A DNA stretch of 64,000 bases from Imbricaverruca yamaguchii (Eukaryota; Arthropoda; Thecostraca; Neoverrucidae). Both the position numbers and the translations under genes were made by a program. Of this stretch, positions 53,596 to 64,000 are shown in pieces (position 1 is the stretch's first letter; every line of letters starts with the position of its first letter). Location: the NCBI GenBank assembly GCA_034440575.1, contig JAOTOL010001475.1, positions 1,087,001-1,151,000 on the forward strand, read 5' to 3'. The notes below the pieces were generated by a model that worked only from the letters and a program-made list of their open reading frames with translations, was not told the DNA's origin and ran no database searches.

Positions 53596-54090
53596 CTGGA
53601 GTCGCTCCAGAGCCATTCATGTGGCTGATGACCATGTGGCTGATGACCATGTGGCTGATGACCATGTGGCTGATGACCATGTGGCTGATGACCATGTGGC
53701 TGATGACCATGTGGCTGATGACCATGTGGCTGATGACCATGTGGCTGATGACCATGTCGCTGTTGACCATGTGACTGATGACCATGTGGCTGTTGACCAT
53801 GTGGCTGTTGACCATGTGGCTGATGACCAGGTAGCTGATGACGTCACACCTGGCGCGGCAGGCTGGCTGCAGCCGCTCCAGAGACGTCCATGTGGATGAT
53901 GGCCATGTGGCTGATGACGTCACACCTGGCCCCGCAGGCTGGCTGGAGCCGCTGCTGGACAGGACCTCTCCGGTGACGTCCATGTGGCTGATGACGTGAC
54001 GCCGGGCTCCGTAGGCTGGCTGGAGCCGCTCCGGAGACGTCTCTGTGGCTGATGGCCATGTCCCTGATGACGTACCACCTGGCCCGGCAG
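53596..54090 (+). repeat. Exon 3 acceptor array with nested 15-bp array
   Basis: The region ends with four copies, including the real one, of an acceptor AG followed by GGCTGGCTGGAGCC. Exon-like starts are 53862, 53938, 54015 and 54091 (real), 76-77 bp apart. A fifth, worn copy starts at about 53596 (GACTGGAGTCGCTCCAGAG). Between it and 53862 a 15-bp subunit, CATGTGGCTGATGAC, taken from inside the larger unit, has amplified to about 15 copies (53620-53830). Confidence 0.94.
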
Positions 54091-54239
54091 GCTGGCTGGA
54101 GCCACTGCTGGACAGGATCGCGCTGAACCGGACGACGGTCGTGTGTCCTGTGATCGACGTGATCGACGACAACACGCTCGAGCTGCACTTCCAGAAGGCC
54201 AGCGGCACCAGCGTCGGCGGCTTCGACTGGAACCTGCAG
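54091..54239 (+). CDS. GALNT: GALNT exon: GWLEPLL to GGFDWNLQ
   Basis: With the carried-in base the exon reads [20 protein letters not shown], then [14 protein letters not shown], then a short variable stretch and [16 protein letters not shown] directly follows the DSHCEC block in family members, and the GGFDW strand lines the catalytic cleft. The acceptor AG is 54089-54090, and the donor is GT at 54240 after CAG; the exon ends in phase 0. Three upstream copies of the acceptor plus the first exon bases lie at 76-77 bp intervals (exon-like starts 53862, 53938 and 54015), and three donor-like copies follow at 28-bp intervals. I chose 54091 because only this copy continues into the conserved reading frame. 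Both edges of this exon are therefore embedded in tandem repeats made from its own junctions. Confidence 0.97.
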
Positions 54240-54336
54240 GTAGCCACCTCGCCTGGCGGTAAACCGGGTGGCAACCTCACCTGACCGTACACCAGGTGGC
54301 CACCTCACCTGACCGTACACCAGGTGGCCACCACGG
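54240..54336 (+). repeat. 28-bp array of exon 3 donor copies
   Basis: The donor GTAGCCACCTC at 54240 is followed by GTGGCAACCTCACCTGACCG at 54268, another at 54296 and a last one at 54324. The last two follow CAG, giving complete CAG|GTGG donors. The spacing is exactly 28 bp. Confidence 0.92.
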
Positions 54337-54369
54337 CACACGCTGTCCACGGAGCGACACCACACGCGT

Positions 54370-54560
54370 GCATCAGGCATAGATAGAAGGTAGTGGTGCA
54401 TCAAGCGTAGATAGAAGGTAGCGGTGCATCAAGCGTAGTTATAAGGTAGCGGTGCATCAAGCGTAGATAGAAGGTAGCGTTGCATCAGGCGTAGATAGAA
54501 GGTAGCGGTGCATCAAGCGTAGAAAGAAGGTAATGGCACATCAAGCGTAGTTAGACGGTA
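54370..54560. repeat. 28-bp minisatellite
   Basis: Seven units share GCGTAGATAGAAGGTAGCGG plus TGCATCA. Confidence 0.94.
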
Positions 54561-55204
54561 ACGATGAAAGCTGACCATGCAGAGCGACTAACATGACGTT
54601 ACAAGGTATCGGTGTTAAAAAGGACTTCTTCAAGAGGTTGGCGTGGCTTTCGGCACACTTTCCCAACACATCCTCTCTCCACCCATGAATAATTGGAGCA
54701 GGAATATCGGCTTACAATTTCAAACAGTTTTGTCCTTTAGTCCTAATTTGCCAACAGTTCTGGCAACTTTGTTCCGTAAGGAAGACACTTCTAACGTCCA
54801 TTCCTGAATGGAAATCAACTAAGCTCAATATCGCCGATTGTCCAATACGGCTTGGGTTAGCTAACTTCAGATGCCGAATTGGTGTAATGCAGCAAATGCA
54901 GGCACTTGTCTAAGGATGATGTAAGCTCCCTTAAAGTCGTGCGATGTGCGTCTCTTGAAATGTTGCTGAGATTGCGGGGCATATTCGATATCTGGACGTG
55001 CGTCATCGGCACTATTGGACGGCAATGCACTGTTGCGAGCTGACTATTATTTCTTATGGGGACGGTGACGTGTACCATACACGCCAGGTCAATCCACGGT
55101 AGGTGTTTGAACTCATGGTATGCTTCGCCGGCGCACATATGCCAGTTGCAGAGCACACAACGAATCGATTCCGACAGTTCTTCGACGACCACTTACAGCG
55201 CGCC
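54561..55204. other. Intron 3, unassigned
   Basis: Single-copy-looking DNA with no gene or repeat that I could support. Confidence 0.5.
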
Positions 55205-55797
55205 GCCAGTGTCACGCCAGTGCCACGCCAATACCACGGTAGTGCCACGGTAGTGTCACGTCAGTGTCACGCCAGTGCCACGCCAATACCACGGTAGTGC
55301 CACGCCAATATCACGCCAGTGTCACGCCAGTGCCACGCCAATACCACGGTAGTGCCATGCCAATATCACGCCAGTGCCACGGTAGTGTCTCGGCAGTGCC
55401 ACGCCAGTGCCACGCCAATACCACGCCAGTGTCACGCCAGTGCCACGCCAATACCACGCCAGTGCCACGCCAATACCACGCCAGTGGCCACGCAGTGCCA
55501 CGCAGTGCCACGCCAGTGCCACGCCAATACCACGGTAGTGCCACGGCAGTGCCACGGCAGTGCCACGCCAGTGCCACGCCAGTGCCACGCCAGTGCCACG
55601 CCAGTGCCACGCCAGTGCCACGCCAGTGCCACGCCAGTGCCACGCCAGTGCCACGCCAGTGCCACGCCAGTGCCACGCCAGTGCCACGCCAGTGCCACGC
55701 CAGTGCCACGCCAGTGCCACGCCAGTGCCACGCCAGTGCCACGCCAGTGCCACGCCAGTGCCACGCCAGTGCCACGCCAGTGACAGTCAGTGACAGT
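55205..55797. repeat. 11-bp (CCACGCCAGTG)n array
   Basis: The right half is a near-perfect 11-bp repeat; the left half mixes in CCACGGTAGTG and CCACGCCAATA variants. The 33-bp cycle gives false HASATPVPRQC repeats in several frames. Confidence 0.97.
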
Positions 55798-56589
55798 CAG
55801 TGCCATGATCACGGTGAAGTCAGTGTGACGTTCGCCACGGTTCGGGGACTGATACAGGGAAGGAGGGCGGTGGAGAAGATGCCCTCATTGAAGAGTGGCA
55901 CCCTTCTGGCCTGGAAATGCGCTCTTTCTGTAAGTCTGGAGTGCAACCCTCCCACTTAACAGGTTTTTTTCCAGCCCAAAGCACGCCTCTGCCTTAGTTG
56001 TTTGTGTTTTCATACGATTCTTTCCATATGCATGCTGCAATATGCATACTTTTCATATCCATGCTTCGATATTCATACTTCCATTTGCACACTTCTGTGT
56101 GAATGCTTCCACATGAATACTCCACATGCATACTTTCATATGCATATTGAGATTGTTAATGAAAAAATCACATGCCGTCATCTGACATGACTTTATAAAA
56201 CTGTTGACACCACCTGACCATTGCCTCCGTGTTTTTGATTGTCATCACTATCAAGCGTCAGTGATATCTTGGCTGCCACCTCCGTGTTTCAGATCGCTAT
56301 ATCTATCCGGCATCGGTGATATTTTGATGATATGGGCGGGCAATTCCACCATGTTGCAACAAGAAACTGAGCATATACACCAGCACCCGGGACGGTTGGA
56401 TACAACCAAGCTTGTCTTCCAGATTACCGTTCAGGCGGTCTACCTAACACTCAATAGTTGATTTTCTTTGGATTAATCTGCAGTTTTCAGCTTTGGCAGT
56501 TCAGGAACAAACCACAACTACTAATGTCACTTGGCAAATCGCCAGTTCTACATTTGGCATGAAGGATGTGCCATGGCATGACTACATAT
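55798..56589. other. Intron 3, unassigned
   Basis: A loose run of CATATGCATACTT-like repeats lies at 56025-56150. No gene was recognised. Confidence 0.5.
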
Positions 56590-56995
56590 CCATGAGGGAG
56601 ACTTCGTGGGGTTAAGGGAGACTTCGTGGACGGCGGGGTTAAGGGAGACCCCAAGGGGTTAAGGAAGACTCCGTGGGGTTGAGGTAGATGTTATGGGCTT
56701 GCAGGAGACTCCGTTGGGTGTAGCAAGGCTCCATGGGCTTGAGGGAGACTGCGCGGGATTGAGGGATAATCCATGGGTCGAGGAAGACACTGTGGGGTTG
56801 AAGAGACTCCATATGGTTGGTTAAGGGAGATTGCGTGTTCTTGGGTGAGACTCAGTGTGGTTGAATACAACTCCGTGGGATTGGGGAAGATTTCATGGGG
56901 TTGAGGGAGACTCCGTAGGATTGATGGAGACTCTGTTGGGTTGGGGAAGGCCCCGTGGGCTTTGGGGAGACTGCGCGGGACTGAGGGAGACAATT
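56590..56995. repeat. Degenerate ~20-27-bp minisatellite
   Basis: About 17 units share GGGTTGAGGGAGACTCCGTG with many changes. Older than most arrays here. Confidence 0.88.
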
Positions 56996-58878
<1,883 letters not shown>

Positions 58879-59284
58879 TGTAATATCATATCAACGCAGG
58901 GTCATTTTGAGACCATACCGGGCGCTTCTGGATGCGACTGCGATGAGCATATGCTCATATATCACTTTCCCATACCCGGCCACCGTTGTCTTTGACGTAC
59001 AATAACCAACACGCAGCCAGATAAGTACCAGATAAGTACTCGTATCTCTCACACTAACCGGGCTGCTGCAAACCTGAGGCTGCTAACGTGTTTATGGTTA
59101 CACAAAAAAAAACGATTTACTCCTCCACCATTTAGCTGATGGCGCATGCTTGTACTTCCTCTATTTGGAAAGCACACCACACATCTCTCGATGTAGCTTT
59201 GCAGTCAGCTTCTGGCTGTGCGTGTCTTCCCGTTTGAGAGCCGATGTTTCCCCAGAGGAATTCCCACTGGGTGTGACTAATCTT

Positions 59285-59617
59285 TCAGCCGCCCGACCAC
59301 GTCGTCTGTCCCTCCCAGCCCCCGACCACGCCGTCTGTCGTGTTGCCGCAGTTCAGCTGGCCGACCACATCGTCTGTCGTGTTGCCGCAGTTCAGCTGGC
59401 CGACCACGTCGTCTGTCGTGTTGCCGCAGTTCAGCTGGCCGACCACGTCGCTCAGCCGACCACGTGTCTGTCGTGTGGCAGTTAGCTGGCCGACCCGTGT
59501 GTGCCGTTCAGCTGGCCGACCCGCCGTCTGTCGTGTTGCCGCAGTTGCTGGAGAGGGGACCACGCCGTCTGTGTGTTGCGAGTTGCTGGCCGACCCGTGT
59601 CTGTCGTGTTGCCGCAG
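59285..59617 (+). repeat. Exon 4 acceptor array
   Basis: Units of 39 bp contain GTTGCCGCAG followed by TTCAGCTGGC, the real acceptor and exon start. Intact copies have exon-like starts at 59352, 59391 and 59430. Degenerate units continue to the real junction at 59617/59618. Each full unit also has CCGACCACGTCGTCTGTCGT. Confidence 0.95.
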
Positions 59618-59800
59618 TTCAGCTGGCATCCCATCCCGGAGCGGGAGAAGCGGCTACACTCGCACTCATCTGAGCCGCTGGCGTCGCCCACCATGGCCGG
59701 CGGCCTGTTCGCCATCGACCGCGGCTGGTTCGAGGACCTCGGCACCTACGACCAGGGCTTCGACATCTGGGGCGGCGAGAACCTGGAGATCAGCTTCAAG
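59618..59800 (+). CDS. GALNT: GALNT exon: [10 protein letters not shown] and WGGENLE catalytic segment
   Basis: This 61-codon exon starts and ends in phase 0. It reads [13 protein letters not shown], then [20 protein letters not shown], then [20 protein letters not shown] and a final Lys. [12 protein letters not shown] and the D..WGGENLE block (the Gal/GalNAc-transferase motif, Trp-Gly-Gly-Glu-Asn at 59768-59782) are diagnostic. They form the acceptor-side wall and part of the catalytic loop region in family structures. The acceptor AG is 59616-59617 and the donor GTGACC starts at 59801. The last 300 bp of the upstream intron is a 39-bp array whose unit includes GTTGCCGCAG and the first 11 exon bases, so three close decoy acceptors lie 188-266 bp upstream. 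Confidence 0.98.
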
Positions 59801-60530
59801 GTGACCGTTTCGTGCTGGCTGGCCGCCGGCCGGATGCCGCAGGCGATGTTGGTGACGGTTTGGCTCTGGCAGTGTGACGAGAACAAATGTCTGATAGGGC
59901 TGCCCTCGTGTGGGAATTAATCGAATGTGCTGCGTATAAATTGTGATTACTAAATGTCTCATATTGGGTTGATTCAAAGGCAAGTGTTCGCATGTCTTTC
60001 GGATATGCACGTTTGCTTGTGTTGGCGAATCCTAGCTCCATTAATTATGTTGTTTGGGACCTCGCCATGTGGAGGATGGATGTTTATTATTGAACCAAAT
60101 TTGGTCTTCCGTCCATGAGAAGCGAGACAAACATGCGTATGAGGAGGCCAGACGTATGCCTTGTGATTAGCCTCTCTGTCCATCGTTAGGAAGTTACAAC
60201 TCGCGTTTCTTCAGATATATGAAATGCAAACAAGGCATGACATGTATGACATTGAATAAATGTATTCTGCATGCGTTTATGTGATATATCCCCGTAGTTA
60301 TGGTCGTTAACAGTATTTTGACGGCTTTTAAATGCACAATGATGGATGTTTCATTGGTATCAAACCGTAGATAACCAACTGTATGTGCCTTCACAGTTAC
60401 ATTTTTCCCATCTTTCTTCACATCCTTGACTACCTGACAAGTGTTCCGATCTGCACTTGCCACGTTTGGCAACACGTTTGGCGGTCGGCTGTCAGAGCCC
60501 GGCGACCTGCCGGGCTACTGTGACTCCTCC
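59801..60530 (+). other. Intron 4, proximal part
   Basis: The donor GTGACCGTTTCGTGCTGGC has one near copy 51 bp downstream (GTGACGGTTTGGCTCTGGC at 59852), a possible incipient donor repeat. The rest is AT-leaning single-copy-looking DNA without a gene. Confidence 0.6.
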
Positions 60531-61562
60531 ATGCTGCAGACCTGTGTGTGGCCCGTCAGCCCTGGTGACCTCTCTGGCTCCTGTGACTCCTCCACGCTGC
60601 AGACCTGTGTGTGGCCCGTCAGCCCTGGTGACCTCTCTGGCTCCTGTGACTCCAGACCTGGATGTGTGGTCCGTCAGCCCTGGTGACCTCTCCGGCTCCT
60701 GTGACTCCTCCACGCTGCAGACCTGGATGTGTGGTCCGTCAGACCTGGTGACCTCTCCGGCTCCTGTGACTCCAGACCTGGATGTGTGGCCCGTCAGCCC
60801 TGGTGACCTCTCCGGCTCCTGTGACTCCAGACCTGTGTGTGGTCCGTCAGCCCTGGTGACCTCTCCGGCTCCTGTGACTCCTCCACGCTGCAGACCTGGA
60901 TGTGTGGTCCGTCAGCCCTGGTGACCTCTCTGGCTCCTGTGACTCCTCCACGCTGCAGACCTGTGTGTGGCCCGTCAGCCCTGGTGACCTCTCCGGCTCC
61001 TGTGACTCCAGACCTGGATGTGTGGTCCGTCAGCCCTGGTGACCTCTCCGGCTCCTGTGACTCCTCCATGTGTGGCCCGTCAGCCCTGGTGACCTCTCCG
61101 GCTCCTGTGACTCCAGACCTGGATGTGTGGTCCGTCAGCCCTGGTGACCTCTCCGGCTCCTGTGACTCCTCCATGCTGCAGACCTGTGTGTGGTCCGTCA
61201 GCCCTGGTGACCTCTCTGGCTCCTGTGACTCCAGACCTGGATGTGTGGTCCGTCAGCCCTGGTGACCTCTCCGGCTCCTGTGACTCCTCCATGGACCTGG
61301 ATGTGTGGTCCGTCAGCCCTGGTGACCTCTCTGGCTCCTGTGACTCTGGATTGTGGCCCGTCAGCCCTGGTGACCTCTCTGGCTCCTGTGACTCCAGACC
61401 TGGATGTGTGGTCCGTCAGACCTGGTGACCTCTCTGGCTCCTGTGACTCCAGACCTGGATGTGTGGTCCGTCAGCCCTGGTGACCTCTCTGGCTCCTGTG
61501 ACTCCAGACCTGGATGTGTGGCCCGTCAGCCCTGGTGACCTCTCCGGCTCCTGTGACTCCAG
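60531..61562 (+). repeat. Exon 5 acceptor array, about 18 units
   Basis: Units of about 55 bp read GACCTCTCCGGCTCCTGTGA, then CTCCAG or CTCCTCCATGCTGCAG, then ACCTGGATGTGTGG and CCGTCAGCCCTGGT. The part after the CAG matches the first 14 bases of exon 5 with one difference (TGT for TGC). The last unit supplies the real acceptor at 61561-61562. Each unit has its own short pyrimidine tract and AG. Confidence 0.96.
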
Positions 61563-61748
61563 ACCTGGATGTGCGGCGGCCGGCTGGAGATCGTGCCGTG
61601 CAGCCACGTGGGACACATCTTCCGGAAGCGGTCGCCCTACACGTGGCGCTCGGGCGTCAACGTGCTGCGCCGCAACAGCGTCCGCCTCGCCGAGGTCTGG
61701 ATGGACGACTACAAAAAGTACTTCTACCAGCGGATCAATCACGACCTG
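61563..61748 (+). CDS. GALNT: GALNT exon: [10 protein letters not shown] segment, end of catalytic domain
   Basis: This 62-codon exon starts and ends in phase 0. It reads [20 protein letters not shown], then [20 protein letters not shown], then [18 protein letters not shown] and HDL. The TWMCGG and [10 protein letters not shown] blocks are near-invariant in GALNT proteins, and the His-rich part supplies a further metal ligand. AEVWMDDY closes the catalytic domain before the linker to the lectin domain. The acceptor AG is 61561-61562 and the donor GTGCGT begins at 61749. The next exon, expected to begin the linker, was not found before the window ends. The preceding intron is almost wholly an 18-unit array whose unit carries CTCCAG or CTGCAG followed by a near copy of the first 14 exon bases. 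Confidence 0.97.
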
Positions 61749-62269
61749 GTGCGTGTTTCCCGGTGGGTGTGGGAGTTGGGTTTGGCCGGTCCCCTCCCCC
61801 TTGGGAATGGCTGCGCCACTAACTACGAGACCTTTTTCTGAATTCAAATGGTTTATAGGCACCTGCTAACTGCGAACTTCACTGAGTGAAGCCTAGACAT
61901 ATTTGCGTCTAAGCTTTGGCCGCTACAGGTTAAGTCGTTTTGCTACGTAGGAATGTAATGTATTGCGCGTGCTACAAAATCCTTTGCTATTGCAGGCAAT
62001 CCATATTCAGTAACTGGCTCTGCACCTTGGCACCTGTGGTTCGTAAGATTACCAACACACACAAGGACAGAATGCCACTCCGTTTGAACCAGTCATGCAA
62101 GTTGTTCCACAGCAGGCTTGGCCATCGGTATAACTATTGGACGATTCCACACGGATTTAATAGCATGACCTCAGCACGTAAATACGCTAGTCGCATGGTT
62201 GACCCACTACTTGCTCGGTGGGGGTTCGGACTCCCGCCGGGAGCTCATGGATATGGGTGTGAAGCCTCT
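61749..62269 (+). other. Start of next intron, unassigned
   Basis: The donor is GTGCGTGTTTCC. No exon or repeat was recognised before the 51-bp array. Confidence 0.55.
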
Positions 62270-63615
62270 GGTGGTCAGAGGTGCGGAGCGTCTGGTGACC
62301 GTCACCGGACCGTCACCTCTGGTGGGCAGAGGTGCGGAGCGTCTGGTGACCGTCACCGGACCGTCACCTCTGGTGGGCAGAGGTGTGGAGCGTCTGGTGA
62401 CCGTCACCGGACCGTCACCTCTGGTGGGCAGAGGTGTAGAGCGGCTGGTGACCGTCACCGGACCGTCACCTCTGGTGGGCAGAGGTGCGGAGCGTCTGGT
62501 GACCGTCACCGGACCGTCACCTCTGGTGGGTAGAGGTGTGGAGCGTCTGGTGACCGTCACCGGACCGTCACCTCTGGTGGGCAGAGGTGTAGAGCGGCTG
62601 GTGACCGTCACCGGACCGTCACCTCTGGTGGGCAGAGGTGTAGAGCGGCTGGTGACCGTCACCGGACCGTCACCTCTGGTGGGTAGAGGTGCGGAGCGTC
62701 TGGTGACCGTCACCGGACCGTCACCTCTGGTGGGCAGAGGTGTAGAGCGGCTGGTGACCGTCACCGGACCGTCACCTCTGGTGGGCAGAGGTGTAGAGCG
62801 GCTGGTGACCGTCACCGGACCGTCACCTCTGGTGGGCAGAGGTGTGGAGCGTCTGGTGACCGTCACCGGACCGTCACCTCTGGTGGGCAGAGGTGTGGAG
62901 CGTCTGGTGACCGTCACCGGACCGTCACCTCTGGTGGGCAGAGGTGCGGAGCGTCTGGTGACCGTCACCGGACCGAAGCCTCTGGTGGGCAGAGGTGTGG
63001 AGCGGCTGGTGACCGTCACCGGACCGTCACCTCTGGTGGGCAGAGGTGCGGAGCGTCTGGTGACCGTCACCGGACCGTCACCTCTGGTGGTCAGAGGTGT
63101 GGAGCGTCTGGTGGCCGTCACCGGATCGAAGCCTCTGGTGGGCAGAGGGGGTGACCGTCACCGGACCGAAGCCTCTGGTGGGCAGAGGTGTGGAGCGTCT
63201 GGTGGCCGTACCCAGGACCGTCACCTCTGGTGGGCAGAGGTGTAGAGCGTCTGGTGACCGTGCCGGACCGTACCTCTGGTGGGCAGAGGTGCTGAGCGCT
63301 GGTGACCGTCACCGGACCGCAACCTCTGGTGGGCAGAGGTGCGGAGCGTCTGGTGACCGTCACCGGACCGTCACCTCTGGTGGGCAGAGGTGCGGAGCGG
63401 CTGGTGACCGTCACCGGACCGTCACCTCTGGTGGGCAGAGGTGCGGAGCGTCTGGTGACCGTCACCGGACCGTCACCTCTGGTGGGCAGAGGTGTGGAGC
63501 GGCTGGTGACCGTCACCGGACCGTCACCTCTGGTGGGCAGAGGTGTAGAGCGGCTGGTGACCCGGACTGAAGTCTCTGGTGGGCAGAGGTGTGAAACGGC
63601 TGGTGACCGTCACCG
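62270..63615. repeat. 51-bp minisatellite, about 26 units
   Basis: Units share CGTCTGGTGACCGTCACCGG, ACCGTCACCTCTGGTGGGC and AGAGGTGCGGAG. The 51-bp period is a multiple of three, so a 17-residue GRGAERLVTVTGPSPLV repeat stays open for 348 codons on +, and a similar frame on -. Each unit contains the palindrome GGTGACCGTCACC (imperfect centre). No family or gene context supports translation. Confidence 0.97.
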
Positions 63616-64000
63616 GAACGGCCGCTGATGCACATCGCTGATGCGATGTGTGAGTGTGTGTCAAGGTCGATGGGCAGAGCCTCTTGGGATTGTACGTGCG
63701 CAGGGTAGACGTCATCTGACTGCCTGTCCCATAACGACACTCCCACGTGCCATTTGTCGCCTTGCTCCCAGCTCTCCGCATGTGCCCAGCCTTGATGATA
63801 GTGGGCTTTTTTCCGTCGAACCGTGAACGAAAGAATTTGTCTCAAGTCGAGGAATGTCGAAGCGGCGTTCTGGATCGCTTCTGGCCTGATTCTTGCTTCA
63901 TGTCTAAATTCGCCCGCGTTTATAATTGAAAATGAGAAGAAATGTTTGTAGGGCATGGCTGTCTCCAACCGTTCTTTGAAAACTTAGAGCGAAACATTGA
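63616..64000. other. Unassigned window end
   Basis: No exon of the lectin domain or other feature was recognised. Confidence 0.5.

Noticed and set aside
53862..54040. Additional exons duplicated from GALNT exon 3
   Set aside because: Only the first 10-26 exon bases are copied and the frames do not continue, so these are decoy junctions and not duplicated exons.
62199..63245. 348-codon open frame with a 17-residue repeat
   Set aside because: It is the 51-bp array read in one frame, inside the intron after exon 5. The opposite strand is equally open, and no start or family supports it.

Overview
The window is nuclear DNA from an animal. It holds the middle of one spliced gene on the + strand, surrounded by introns unusually rich in tandem repeats. 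The gene is a UDP-GalNAc:polypeptide N-acetylgalactosaminyltransferase (GALNT/Pgant family, glycosyltransferase family 27). Five coding exons can be joined with matching phases: 13380-13546, 48153-48317, 54091-54239, 59618-59800 and 61563-61748. Together they total 850 nt, about 283 residues, and run from just before the start of the catalytic domain to near its end. The N-terminal cytoplasmic tail, membrane anchor and stem, and the C-terminal ricin-type lectin domain, are not visible; they should lie outside the window or in exons too weak to recognise. An invertebrate, most likely an arthropod and perhaps a crustacean, fits the insect-Pgant-like wording of the exons and the tRNA-derived SINE. 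That is inference from memory, not a database result.

Layout. 1-13379 is upstream of the first visible exon. It has several minisatellites, a SINE with clean target-site duplications (3043-3230) and an inverted pair of a roughly 0.6 kb repeat (7440-8056 and 10110-10727). 13547-48152 is one 34.6 kb intron with about two dozen tandem arrays (longest a 13-bp array of 1.9 kb at 38696-40573), a second SINE on the - strand (20351-20539), and a 1.33 kb element with 16-bp terminal inverted repeats (31321-32647). 48318-61562 holds introns of 5.8, 5.4 and 1.8 kb. 61749-64000 is the start of the next intron, dominated by a 51-bp array. By summing my coordinates, roughly a third of the window is tandem repeat.

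The most striking feature is where the arrays sit relative to the exons. At four junctions the repeat unit contains the splice site itself: the exon 2 donor (25-bp unit), the exon 3 acceptor (76-77-bp unit with up to 26 bases of exon), the exon 3 donor (28-bp unit) and the exon 4 and 5 acceptors (39-bp and about 55-bp units with the first 11-14 exon bases). The gene therefore carries runs of decoy splice sites made from its own exon edges. Most long open reading frames in the window are by-products of these arrays and are not annotated as genes. No bacterial, organellar or viral gene, CRISPR array or functional tRNA or rRNA gene was seen.
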